Shown here: positions 46,475 through 56,558 of the stretch, piece by piece
Position numbering within the stretch: the first letter of the stretch is position 1
Layout of the letters: every line of letters starts with the position of its first letter
Source of the DNA: Massilia niastensis DSM 21313
GTDB lineage: Bacteria > Pseudomonadota > Gammaproteobacteria > Burkholderiales > Burkholderiaceae_D
Assembly (NCBI RefSeq): GCF_000382345.1
Contig: NZ_KB908085.1
Location: 1 to 64,000, forward strand
Length of the DNA: 64,000 nucleotides
Direction of reading: 5' to 3'
The notes under the pieces: model-generated
What the model saw: only the letters and a program-made list of their open reading frames with translations
Databases searched by the model: none
Told to the model about the DNA's origin: nothing
Position numbers and translations under genes: made by a program

Positions 46475-46616
46475 GACGTAGCGGCACGACAAAAAACGGC
46501 AAAACAGGTTACAGTAGCTCAGGGCTTTTCATTCGCGACAGCAGAATGTGGCCTTGACTCTTGAAAACTGGCAAAACGCCTCAACTTTTAAACTACAACA
46601 ACATTACGGAGCTGTT

Positions 46617-46853
46617 ATGAGCAACAAAGGGCAACTGTTACAAGACCCATTCCTCAACGCCTTGCGCAAGGAACATGTCCCGGTTTCGATTTATCTCGTC
46701 AACGGAATCAAACTCCAGGGCCATATCGAATCCTTCGATCAATACGTCGTTTTGCTTCGTAATACCGTTACCCAGATGGTCTACAAGCATGCCATTTCCA
46801 CCGTCGTGCCGGCTCGCGCCGTCAACCTTAACCTCGACTCCGAAGCCGAGTAA
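46617..46853 (+). CDS. hfq: RNA chaperone Hfq
   Basis: A 78-residue Sm-like hexameric protein that pairs small RNAs with mRNAs. N-terminus [20 protein letters not shown], Sm1 region [20 protein letters not shown] and Sm2 motif [12 protein letters not shown] are textbook. The ATG at 46617 follows ACGGAGCTGTT. The 140 bp upstream (46475-46616) are AT-richer and likely hold a dedicated promoter. hflX starts 5 bp after its stop. Confidence 0.98.
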   Translation: MSNKGQLLQDPFLNALRKEHVPVSIYLVNGIKLQGHIESFDQYVVLLRNTVTQMVYKHAISTVVPARAVNLNLDSEAE

Positions 46854-46858
46854 GGCCG

Positions 46859-48097
46859 ATGGCTGACGCCCCCGGCAACACCACCATGCGCGCAGCGCTG
46901 GTCGGCATCGATTTTGGTGCTGGCGACTTCAACGCCAGCCTGGAAGAGCTGTCGCTGCTTGCGCGCTCCGCCGGCGCCGAACCGATCACCACGATCAGGG
47001 CGAAGCGCGCCAGTCCGGATCCCGCCCATTTCGTCGGCAGCGGCAAGGCCGACGAAATCGCCATGGCCTGCAAGGCCGACGGCCTCGATATCGTCATCTT
47101 CAACCATGCGCTGTCGCCGGCGCAGCAGCGCAACCTCGAGCGCCGTCTCGAGAAGCGCGTGATCGACCGCACCAGCCTGATCCTCGACATCTTCGCCCAG
47201 CGCGCCAAGAGCCACGAGGGCAAGCTGCAGGTCGAACTGGCCCAGCTGCAGCACCTGGCCACGCGCCTGATCCGCGGCTGGACCCACCTTGAACGCCAGA
47301 AGGGCGGTATCGGCCTGCGCGGTCCCGGCGAAACCCAGCTCGAGACCGACCGCCGCCTGATCGGCGAGCGCGTCAAGATGCTGCGCACGCGCCTGACCAA
47401 GCTGCGCAAGCAGCACGAAACCCAGCGCCGCGCGCGCGGACGCAACCAGACGTTCTCGGTGTCGCTGGTCGGCTATACCAATGCCGGCAAGTCGACCCTG
47501 TTCAACACCCTGACCAAGGCCGGCGTCTATGTCGCGAACCAGCTGTTCGCCACCCTGGACACCACCAGCCGCCGCCTCTACCTGGGCGAGGAGGTCGGCA
47601 GCATCGTGATTTCCGACACCGTCGGTTTCGTGCGCGAGCTGCCCCACCAGCTGGTCGCGGCCTTCCGCGCCACCCTCGAGGAAACCATCCACGCCGACCT
47701 GCTGCTGCACGTGGTCGACAGTTCCTCGCCGACCCGCATGGAGCAGGTCGAGCAGGTCAACGAGGTGCTGCGCGAGATCGGCGCCGATCATGTCCCCCAG
47801 ATCCTGGTCTGGAACAAGATCGATGCCGCCGGGCTGGAACCGGGAATCGAGCGTGATGAATATGATAAGATCAGCCGAGTGTTTATCAGCGCCCACAGCG
47901 GCGCCGGCCTGGATCTGCTGCGCGACGCCATCGTCGAGGCGGCATTGTCCGGGCCTACGCCGGCTGCGCCAGGTCTGACGAATACGAATGTGCAGGACGA
48001 AGCCTTGGGCTTCGCCGAGGACGACCCGTCGGTGGGCGGTTCCCTGGGCGGTCCTGCCGATAATATGTCAACTTCCACCCATGTCGGGCCACACTAG
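46859..48097 (+). CDS. hflX: Ribosome-splitting GTPase HflX
   Basis: A 412-residue GTPase that dissociates stalled or heat-damaged ribosomes. N-terminal HflX domain (SGKADEIA, VIFNHALSPAQQRNLERRL), the coiled linker RLIRGWTHLERQKGGIGLRG and a TrmE-Era-type G domain with VGYTNAGKSTLFNTLT, DTVGFVRELP and WNKID. A tail of about 50 residues, rich in Gly/Pro/Asp, has no clear fold. Located in the classic hfq-hflX-hflK-hflC order. Confidence 0.96.
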   Translation: MADAPGNTTMRAALVGIDFGAGDFNASLEELSLLARSAGAEPITTIRAKRASPDPAHFVGSGKADEIAMACKADGLDIVIFNHALSPAQQRNLERRLEKRVIDRTSLILDIFAQRAKSHEGKLQVELAQLQHLATRLIRGWTHLERQKGGIGLRGPGETQLETDRRLIGERVKMLRTRLTKLRKQHETQRRARGRNQTFSVSLVGYTNAGKSTLFNTLTKAGVYVANQLFATLDTTSRRLYLGEEVGSIVISDTVGFVRELPHQLVAAFRATLEETIHADLLLHVVDSSSPTRMEQVEQVNEVLREIGADHVPQILVWNKIDAAGLEPGIERDEYDKISRVFISAHSGAGLDLLRDAIVEAALSGPTPAAPGLTNTNVQDEALGFAEDDPSVGGSLGGPADNMSTSTHVGPH

Positions 48098-48100
48098 CCT

Positions 48101-49384
48101 ATGCTTGTTTCCTTACTAAAACGTTTCGGCATCAAATTGTCGCTGAACGATCCCCGCTGGGGCCGCAACCCAGACGACGACCGCAAGGCCCAGGAGGGCC
48201 GCCGCCCGGGCGAGGGGCCGCCCGACCTCGATCAGCTCTGGCGTGACTTCAACGCCCGCCTGAACCGCATGTTCGGCAACCGCGGCAATGGCGGCGACAG
48301 CGGCGGCTCGCCCGGCCGCGGCGACATGCGCGGCGCCAGTGTGACCGCTACCGTGGTCGCCGTGATCGTCGGCCTGATCTGGCTGGCGAGCGGCGCCTTC
48401 ATCGTGCAGGAAGGCCAGACCGGCGTCGTCACGACGTTCGGCAAGCTGAGCCACACGACCACTCCGGGTTTCAACTGGCGCTGGCCGTATCCGTTCCAGT
48501 CGCACGAGACCGTCAACGTCTCGCAGATCCGCACCGCCGAGATCGGCTACCGCGCCAACGTGCGCAACAAGCAGCCGCAGGAAGCGCTGATGCTGACCGA
48601 TGACGAGAACATCATCGACATCCAGTTCGCGGTGCAGTACACGCTGAAGGATCCGGTCGCATGGCTGTTCAACAACCGCGACCAGGACGAGACCGTGCGC
48701 CAGGTGGCCGAGACCGCGATCCGCGAAGTGGTCGGCAGGAGCAAGATGGACTTCGTGCTGTACGAGGGCCGCGAGAAGGTCGCGGTCGACGTCCACACCA
48801 TGATGCAGGGCATCGTCGACCGCTATGCGCTCGGCGCCCTGATCACCAACGTGACGATGCAGGGCGTGCAGCCGCCGGAGCAGGTGCAGAGCGCCTTCGA
48901 CGACGCCGTGCGCGCCGGCCAGGACCGCGCCCGCGCCCGCAACGAGGGCGAGGCCTACGCCAACCAGGTGATCCCGCAGGCGCGCGGCCAGGCCTTCCGC
49001 CTGCAGCAGGACGCCGAAGCCTACCGCTCGATGGTGGTGGAGAACGCGACCGGTAACGCCTCGCGCTTCAACCAGGTGGTGGCCGCCTACGCCAAGGCGC
49101 CGGCCGTCACCCGCGACCGTATCTACATCGACACGATGCAGCAGATCTTCACCAGCACCAGCAAGGTCATGGTCGATACGCGCGCCAACAACAGCATGAT
49201 CTACCTGCCGCTCGACAAGCTGATGGCCCAGGTCGCCGCCGGCGACGCCGCCGTCGGCAGCAAGTCCGGTCCGGTGCAGGTGCCGCAATCGACGCCGCCG
49301 GCCGATGTAACCCAAGCCCTGGATTCGGTGCGCCAGCGCGACGAGCGCAGCCGCGATTCCTCACGTGACCGGGAGAGCCGTTAA
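48101..49384 (+). CDS. hflK: FtsH protease modulator HflK
   Basis: A 427-residue membrane protein of the SPFH/band-7 family. A Gly-rich, charged N-terminus (about 1-75) precedes a transmembrane helix (about 83-103, VTATVVAVIVGLIWLASGAF), then the SPFH domain (GQTGVVTTFGKLSHTTTPGF, DDENIIDIQFAVQYTLKDP) and a coiled coil. HflKC forms a cage around FtsH and regulates membrane protein turnover. It begins 3 bp after hflX; its stop overlaps the hflC start. Confidence 0.96.
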   Translation: MLVSLLKRFGIKLSLNDPRWGRNPDDDRKAQEGRRPGEGPPDLDQLWRDFNARLNRMFGNRGNGGDSGGSPGRGDMRGASVTATVVAVIVGLIWLASGAFIVQEGQTGVVTTFGKLSHTTTPGFNWRWPYPFQSHETVNVSQIRTAEIGYRANVRNKQPQEALMLTDDENIIDIQFAVQYTLKDPVAWLFNNRDQDETVRQVAETAIREVVGRSKMDFVLYEGREKVAVDVHTMMQGIVDRYALGALITNVTMQGVQPPEQVQSAFDDAVRAGQDRARARNEGEAYANQVIPQARGQAFRLQQDAEAYRSMVVENATGNASRFNQVVAAYAKAPAVTRDRIYIDTMQQIFTSTSKVMVDTRANNSMIYLPLDKLMAQVAAGDAAVGSKSGPVQVPQSTPPADVTQALDSVRQRDERSRDSSRDRESR

Positions 49385-50256
49385 TGAACCGCCTCGTAAC
49401 TCTTTTCGTGGCGGGCTTCATCGCCCTGATGCTGCTGTCGTCCACGGTCTTCGTGGTCGACCAGCGCCGCTTCGCCATCGTGTTCGCACTGGGCCAGGTG
49501 CGCGACGTGATCACCGAGCCGGGCCTGCACTTCAAGCTGCCGCCGCCGTTCCAGAACGTGATCTACCTGGACAAGCGCATCCTGACCCTCGACACGCCGG
49601 ACGCCGACCGCTTCATCACGGCCGAGAAGAAGAACATCCTGGTGGATGCCTTCGTCAAGTGGCGCATCGTCGATCCGCGCCTGTACTTCATCAGCTTCAG
49701 CGGCGACGAAGGCCGCGCGCGCGACCGCATGTCGCAGATCGTCAAGGCGGCCCTGAACGACGAGATCACCAAGCGCACCGTGCGCGAAGTGATTTCCGGC
49801 GAGCGTGGCCGCGTGATGGAATCGGTGCGCGACAAGGTCGTGGCCGAAGCCAAGGAGATCGGCGTCGGCATCGTCGACGTGCGCCTGAAGCGCGTGGACT
49901 ACATCGAGCAGATCAACAACTCGGTGTACGAACGCATGCGCGCCGAGCGCGTCCGCGTGGCCAACGAACTGCGTTCGACCGGCGCCGCCGAGTCCGAGCA
50001 GATCCGCGCCGACGCCGACCGCCAGCGCACCGTGATCATCGCCGAAGCCTTCCGCGAGGCCGAGAAGATCAAGGGTGACGGCGATGCGAAGGCATCGGTG
50101 ATCTATGCCGACGCGTTCGGCAAGAACCCGGAGTTCGCCAAGTTCTACCGCTCGCTCGAGGCGTATCGCGCCAGCTTCAAGTCGCATGGCGACGTGATGG
50201 TGATCGATTCGAACTCGGAGTTCATGAAGTACTTCAAGGCGCCGGGCAGCAAGTAG
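49384..50256 (+). CDS. hflC: FtsH protease modulator HflC
   Basis: A 290-residue SPFH-domain membrane protein, partner of HflK. Transmembrane helix at about 5-25 (LFVAGFIALMLLSSTVFVV), SPFH domain with DQRRFAIVFALGQVRDVI and VKWRIVDPRLYF, then a coiled region and the C-terminal DSNSEFMKYF typical of HflC. The ATG at 49384 overlaps the hflK stop (TAATG). Confidence 0.97.
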   Translation: MNRLVTLFVAGFIALMLLSSTVFVVDQRRFAIVFALGQVRDVITEPGLHFKLPPPFQNVIYLDKRILTLDTPDADRFITAEKKNILVDAFVKWRIVDPRLYFISFSGDEGRARDRMSQIVKAALNDEITKRTVREVISGERGRVMESVRDKVVAEAKEIGVGIVDVRLKRVDYIEQINNSVYERMRAERVRVANELRSTGAAESEQIRADADRQRTVIIAEAFREAEKIKGDGDAKASVIYADAFGKNPEFAKFYRSLEAYRASFKSHGDVMVIDSNSEFMKYFKAPGSK

Positions 50257-50260
50257 CAGG

Positions 50261-50289
50261 CAGGGGGGACGGCAAGCCGTCCACGCTGC
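50261..50289. repeat. Possible degenerate unit of the REP-like repeat
   Basis: GGACGGC (50267-50273), AA, GCCGTCC (50276-50282), flanked by GCAGGGG and ACGCTGC, a pattern reminiscent of GTAGGGT...CACGCTAC in the better copies. Relationship is tentative. Confidence 0.45.
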
Positions 50290-50302
50290 CAGTTCATGCA
50301 GA

Positions 50303-50335
50303 CAAGGGCTCCCGCGCAGGCGGGGGCCCTTGTTT
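50303..50335. terminator. Terminator after hflC
   Basis: CAAGGGC (50303-50309) plus CCCGC, GCAG loop, GCGGG plus GCCCTTG (50326-50332), then TTT. It separates hflX-hflK-hflC from hisZ. Confidence 0.75.
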
Positions 50336-50566
50336 CGTGCCGCAGGCTTGCCGCACGCCTCAGGCCCCACAAGACGCTTTTCCCGGCAATAAGCACGCGT
50401 AAACACCCGCGCAAACAGTGGCAAATTGCCAACCTGCCGCCCCGTTCCGCCTGCATCCCCGCCTGCGACTCCCCATTTTGAGGTAAAATTGCCGATTCGG
50501 CGTTAGCGCCGCGCGTCGGCACGTCTGTTGCCGCCATTAACAAAAAATCCCACTACGCTGTCGCCT

Positions 50567-51721
50567 ATGCCGAATTGGCTATTGCCTGAGAATATTGCCG
50601 ACGTCTTGCCGTCCGAAGCACGCAAGATCGAGGAACTGCGCCGCCTGATGCTCGATAACTTCCGGCTGTACGGCTACGAGCTGGTCATGCCGCCGCTGCT
50701 GGAATACGTCGAGTCGCTGCTGGCCGGCGCCGGCCAGGATACCGAGCTGAAGACCTTCAAGGTGGTCGACCAGCTCTCCGGTCGCCTGCTCGGCCTGCGC
50801 GCCGACATGACCACCCAGGTCGCCCGCATCGACGCCCACCTGCTGAACCGCGATACCGTCACCCGCCTGTGCTACGCCGGCAGCGTGCTGCATACCCGTC
50901 CGTCGGGCCTGCACGCCACCCGCGAGCCGCTCCAGATCGGCGCCGAGATCTACGGCCACGCCGGCCTCGAAGCCGACGCCGAGATCCAGGAACTGGCGCT
51001 GGGCTCGCTGGCCCTGGCTGGCTTCACCGAGGTGCGTCTCGACCTGTCCCACGTGGGCGTGCTGCGCGCGCTGCTGGCCGAAGATGACGCCGCCCGCCGC
51101 GACGAGACCCAGCTGTACAGCCTGCTGCGCCTGAAGGATGCCGCCGGGCTGAACGAGATCTCGCAGAACTACGCCCCGCAGACCCGCAAGGCGCTGCTGG
51201 CGCTGCCCCAGCTGTACGGCGACATCGACGTGCTGGCGAAGGCGCGCGAAGCGCTGCCGCAGCTGCCGGGCATCACCCGCGCGCTGGCGGAACTGGCCGC
51301 GCTGGCCGGCTCGGCCCTGGGCCGCGCCGACGTCGCGATCGACCTGGCCGACCTGCGCGGCTACCAGTACGAGAGCGGCGCCATGTTCGCGCTCTACGTG
51401 CCGGGCCTGCCGAACGCGGTGGCGCGCGGCGGCCGCTACGACCATGTGGGCGAAGCCTTCGGGCGCGCGCGTCCGGCGACCGGCTTCTCGCTCGACCTGC
51501 GCGAACTGGCGCGGCTGCTGCCGACCGCCGAGCGCAAACACTCCATCCGCGCACCCTGGGGCAATGCCCCCGAGCTGCGCGAAAAAATCGCTGACCTGCG
51601 CAAGGCAGGCGAAGTCGTGATCCAGAGCATGCCGGGTCACGACAATGTTCAGGACGAGTTCGAGTGCGACCGAGTGCTCGTCCTCGAAAACGGAAATTGG
51701 ATTCTCAAAAACTTAGGTTAA
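50567..51721 (+). CDS. hisZ: ATP phosphoribosyltransferase regulatory subunit HisZ
   Basis: A 384-residue paralogue of histidyl-tRNA synthetase that activates the short form of HisG in histidine biosynthesis. The N-terminus [20 protein letters not shown], the motif-2-like segment [13 protein letters not shown] and [20 protein letters not shown] are characteristic; it lacks a usable anticodon domain. The start at 50567 is chosen as the family N-terminus. It is 3 bp upstream of purA, the conserved order. The preceding 230 bp contain the hflC terminator and no other gene. Confidence 0.95.
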   Translation: MPNWLLPENIADVLPSEARKIEELRRLMLDNFRLYGYELVMPPLLEYVESLLAGAGQDTELKTFKVVDQLSGRLLGLRADMTTQVARIDAHLLNRDTVTRLCYAGSVLHTRPSGLHATREPLQIGAEIYGHAGLEADAEIQELALGSLALAGFTEVRLDLSHVGVLRALLAEDDAARRDETQLYSLLRLKDAAGLNEISQNYAPQTRKALLALPQLYGDIDVLAKAREALPQLPGITRALAELAALAGSALGRADVAIDLADLRGYQYESGAMFALYVPGLPNAVARGGRYDHVGEAFGRARPATGFSLDLRELARLLPTAERKHSIRAPWGNAPELREKIADLRKAGEVVIQSMPGHDNVQDEFECDRVLVLENGNWILKNLG

Positions 51722-53041
<1,320 letters not shown>

Positions 53042-53083
53042 AGTAAAACTATTCAAGACAGAAGAAACCGGAGTACCTGAATC

Positions 53084-53623
53084 ATGACCACCCCTGCATC
53101 GACCGACAATGACCTCTGGGTTTCGTGGGATGAATACCACCGCCTGATCGAGCGCCTGGCGCTCAAGGTGTACGAATCGGGCTGGAAGTTCGATATGGTG
53201 CTGTGCCTGGCGCGCGGCGGCGTGCGTCCCGGCGACGTCTTCTCGCGCATCTTCGACGTGCCGCTGGCGATCCTGTCGACCAGCTCCTACCGCGAGGAAG
53301 CCGGCACCAAGCAGGGCGACCTGGACATCGCCAAGTACATGACGATGACCAAGGGTCCGCTGTCGGGCCGCGTGCTGCTGGTCGACGACCTGGCCGACTC
53401 GGGCGTTACCCTGCAGAAGGTGATCACCCACCTGACCGAGAACTTCAGCGGCGTCACCGAAGTCAAGTCGGCCGTCATCTGGGTCAAGGGTACCTCGTCC
53501 TTCCGTCCGGATTACCACCTGGACGACCTGCCGCACAACCCGTGGATCCACCAGCCGTTCGAGGACTACGACGGCCTGCGTCCGCACCAGCTGGCGGCAT
53601 GGATGAAGAAGTTCGAGAAGTAA
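53084..53623 (+). CDS. Phosphoribosyltransferase-family protein
   Basis: A 179-residue type I phosphoribosyltransferase with the PRPP-binding motif VLLVDDLADSGVTLQKV (about 104-120) and the N-terminal segment DMVLCLARGGVRPGDVFSRI. It resembles bacterial xanthine/hypoxanthine phosphoribosyltransferases, fitting its place after purA in purine metabolism, but the exact base is not readable. ATG at 53084 after CCGGAGTACCTGAATC. Confidence 0.88.
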   Translation: MTTPASTDNDLWVSWDEYHRLIERLALKVYESGWKFDMVLCLARGGVRPGDVFSRIFDVPLAILSTSSYREEAGTKQGDLDIAKYMTMTKGPLSGRVLLVDDLADSGVTLQKVITHLTENFSGVTEVKSAVIWVKGTSSFRPDYHLDDLPHNPWIHQPFEDYDGLRPHQLAAWMKKFEK

Positions 53624-53651
53624 TCGACTTTCGCTGAAGGCTGAAAGATCG

Positions 53652-53688
53652 AAGGCAGGGAAGGGCGCGAGCCTTTCCCTGCCTTTTT
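53652..53688 (+). terminator. Rho-independent terminator ending the hisZ-purA operon
   Basis: GGCAGGGAA (53654-53662) pairs with TTCCCTGCC (53675-53683), followed by five T. Confidence 0.93.
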
Positions 53689-53775
53689 CGTTCGGACCCC
53701 CGACATGCCGGGCCCGGATGGCCATTCTGTTAATATTGCGACACTTTCCATGTCGGGCGTCAACAAAAAGAATCC

Positions 53776-54372
53776 ATGACCCAAAGTTTTTTCCAGACCT
53801 TCATCCTGCTGTTGCTCGTCACTGACCCCTTCGGCAACGTCCCCCTGTTCGTCGCGGCGCTGAAGGACACGCCGCTGCAGCGCCGTCCGCGCATCGTGGT
53901 GCGCGAATGCGCGATCGCCTTCCTGCTGCTGCTGGTGTTCATGTTCTTCGGCCAGCACTTCCTGGCCGCGCTGCACCTGAGCCCGATCGCGCTGCGCATC
54001 GGCGGCGCCGTGATCCTGCTCATCATTGCAATCCGCATGATCTTCCCCCATCCGGACGGCGTCCTCGGCCGCAACGAGCACGGCGAACCCTTCATCGTCC
54101 CGCTGGCGATTCCGGCGCTGGCCGGGCCCTCGGCGCTGGCCACCGTGCTGCTGTTCAGCGCCGACAGCTTCACCGAGACCATGGTCCACGTGGCCGCGCT
54201 GGCGGCGGTGGGCGTGGTGTGGCTGGCCGTGTTCCTGAGCGCCGAGCGCCTGCAGCAGAAGCTGGGTCCGCAGGTGATGACCGCTTTCGAGCGCCTGATG
54301 GGCCTGATCCTGACCGCGATGTCGGTCGAAATGCTGCTCGGCGGTATCCGTGAGTTCGTCAAGACGCTGTAA
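53776..54372 (+). CDS. MarC-family integral membrane protein
   Basis: A 198-residue inner-membrane protein of the MarC/UPF0056 family with six predicted helices. The N-terminal signature LLLLVTDPFGNVPLFVAAL and the central IPLAIPALAGPS-like segment (VPLAIPALAGPSALATVLLF) are diagnostic. Despite the name no drug-transport role is established. It has its own upstream region after the purA-operon terminator. Confidence 0.88.
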   Translation: MTQSFFQTFILLLLVTDPFGNVPLFVAALKDTPLQRRPRIVVRECAIAFLLLLVFMFFGQHFLAALHLSPIALRIGGAVILLIIAIRMIFPHPDGVLGRNEHGEPFIVPLAIPALAGPSALATVLLFSADSFTETMVHVAALAAVGVVWLAVFLSAERLQQKLGPQVMTAFERLMGLILTAMSVEMLLGGIREFVKTL

Positions 54373-54447
54373 TCCAGTCGTGCGGGCGGGAAAGGCCAAA
54401 TCTGGCACACTTTCCCCGACGCGGGTCGCGCGTCATCCACCTGGACC

Positions 54448-56475
54448 ATGACAAGAATGAAGCAGGAACACGCCATACCTTCCGAGTGGCTGCCCTTCCT
54501 CAGCGGGGGCGGGACGATGGGCGCCATGATGCGCTCGCACGACTGGTCGGCCTCGCCGCTCGGGCATCCGCGCACCTGGCCGCAGGCGCTGCGCACCGTG
54601 GTCGGGCTGATGCTCAATTCAAAGTTTCCCATGTTCGTGGCCTGGGGCCCGGAGCTGGGATTCCTGTACAACGATTCCTACGTATCGGTGCTGGGCGGCA
54701 AGCACCCGGCCTCGCTGGGCATGCGCTTCCACGACATCTGGGCCGAGATCTGGGACGACGTGCACCCGCTGATCGTGCGCGCGCTGAAGGGCGAGGCAAG
54801 CTACATGGACCGCCTGCCGCTGCTGATGAACCGGCACGGCTATGACGAGCAGACCTGGTTCCGCTTTTCGTACTCGCCGGTGCGCGACGAGGGCGGCACG
54901 GTCGCCGGCATGTTCTGCGCCTGCGTCGAAATGACGGGCGAGGTGCTGGCCGAACGCTACCGCGAGGAGGAAAACCAGCGCCTGGTGACCCTGTTCGAGC
55001 AGGCGCCGGGCATCATCGCCGTGCTGCGCGGGCCGAACCACGTGTTCGAGCTGACCAACCGCTCCTACCTGCAGCTGATCGGCCACCGCCAGCTGGTCGG
55101 CAAGCCGGCGCGCGAAGCGCTGCCCGAAGTGGCGGGGCAGGGCTTCTTCGAGCTGCTCGACCAGGTGTACCGGACCGGCGAGCCCTTCGTCGGCCATGCC
55201 GAGCCGCTGCGGGTGCAGCGCGATCCCGACGCGCCACTGGAAGAGCGCTTCATCGACTTCGTCTACCAGCCGATCCGCGGCCCCAAGGGGGAAGTGGAGG
55301 GCATCTTCGTCGAGGGTAGCGATGTCACGGTGCGCAAGCGGGTCGAGGACGAGCTGCGCGCCGCGAACCACCACAAGGACCAGTTCCTCGCCATGCTCGC
55401 CCACGAGCTGCGCAATCCGCTGGCGCCGATCACCACCGCGGCGCAGCTGCTCCAGCGCGGCACCCTCGATCCGGCCGCGGTCAAGCGCGCCAGCGACATC
55501 ATCGCGCGCCAGGCCGAGCACATGACCTCCCTCGTGAACGACCTGATGGACGTGTCGCGCGTGACCCGCGGCCTGGTCACGATCGAGAACGAGAAACTGG
55601 ACGTGCATGAACTGGCGGCCGAGGCGATCGAGCAGGTGCGCCCCCTGCTCGACGCGCGCCGCCACGCCTTGAGCGCCGAGATTTCCTCGGAGCCGCTGCA
55701 TGTCGAAGGGGACCGCACGCGCCTGATCCAGGTGCTGTCGAACATCCTGAACAACGCCGCCAAGTACACGGCGCCGGGCGGCAGGATCGCGCTGCGCGCC
55801 TTGCCCGACGGCGGCGAGGTCCTGATCGCGGTACGCGACAACGGCCAGGGGATCGATCCCCAGGTCCTGCCCTACATCTTCGACCTGTTCACGCAGGCCG
55901 AGCGCACGCCCGACCGTTCGCAGGGCGGCCTCGGCATCGGCCTGGCGCTGGTCAAGAGCCTGGCGGCGCTGCACGGCGGCCGGGTCGAGGCGCATAGCGA
56001 GGGGCTGGGCAAGGGCAGCGAGTTCGTCGTGCGCCTGCCGCGCCTGGCGGAGCAGCCCGGGCCCGGGATCTCCCCCGCGGCCGACCTGCCGGCGGCCGGA
56101 CGGGCCGCCCGCGTGCTGATCGTCGACGACAACGCCGACGCCGCGCAGATGCTGGCGACCCTGCTGGAGATGCATGGGCATGCCGTCAGCGTCGAATACG
56201 ACGGCAAGGGAGGGCTGGTGCGTGCGCGCGGCGAACGGCCCGAAGTGGCGCTGCTCGACATCGGACTGCCGGACATCGACGGCCACGAACTGGCGCGCAA
56301 GCTGCGCGCGATGCCGGAGATGCGGGGCGCGATCCTGGTGGCGCTGACCGGCTACGGCCAGGTCGAGGACCAGCAGCGCGCCCACGATGCGGGCTTCGAC
56401 CATCACATGGTCAAGCCCGCCGACCTGTCCAGGCTGCTGGCCCTGCTGGCCGGGGTGCGCGCGCACCAGGCCTGA
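54448..56475 (+). CDS. Soluble PAS-PAS hybrid histidine kinase with receiver domain
   Basis: A 675-residue cytosolic signalling protein with no transmembrane helix. Two PAS-type sensor domains (about 40-165, beginning WPQALRTVVGLMLNSKFPMF; and 178-300, LFEQAPGIIAVLRGPNHVFE), a kinase core with H-box MLAHELRNPLAPITTAAQLL (His near 318), N-box NILNNAAKYTAPGG, G boxes DNGQGI and GLGIGLALVKSLAALHGG, and a C-terminal receiver domain (about 552-670) with DDNAD, phosphoacceptor in LLDIGLPDIDG and MVKPADL. No partner output regulator is adjacent; the signal is unknown. Confidence 0.92.
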   Translation: MTRMKQEHAIPSEWLPFLSGGGTMGAMMRSHDWSASPLGHPRTWPQALRTVVGLMLNSKFPMFVAWGPELGFLYNDSYVSVLGGKHPASLGMRFHDIWAEIWDDVHPLIVRALKGEASYMDRLPLLMNRHGYDEQTWFRFSYSPVRDEGGTVAGMFCACVEMTGEVLAERYREEENQRLVTLFEQAPGIIAVLRGPNHVFELTNRSYLQLIGHRQLVGKPAREALPEVAGQGFFELLDQVYRTGEPFVGHAEPLRVQRDPDAPLEERFIDFVYQPIRGPKGEVEGIFVEGSDVTVRKRVEDELRAANHHKDQFLAMLAHELRNPLAPITTAAQLLQRGTLDPAAVKRASDIIARQAEHMTSLVNDLMDVSRVTRGLVTIENEKLDVHELAAEAIEQVRPLLDARRHALSAEISSEPLHVEGDRTRLIQVLSNILNNAAKYTAPGGRIALRALPDGGEVLIAVRDNGQGIDPQVLPYIFDLFTQAERTPDRSQGGLGIGLALVKSLAALHGGRVEAHSEGLGKGSEFVVRLPRLAEQPGPGISPAADLPAAGRAARVLIVDDNADAAQMLATLLEMHGHAVSVEYDGKGGLVRARGERPEVALLDIGLPDIDGHELARKLRAMPEMRGAILVALTGYGQVEDQQRAHDAGFDHHMVKPADLSRLLALLAGVRAHQA

Positions 56476-56558
56476 ACCGGCCGGGCTGCGGGTCCGGAAT
56501 CCGTGCGCGGGCCTGGCGCGGAGCCGGGTGCGCGCCGGCTCCGGCATGGCCCCAGGAT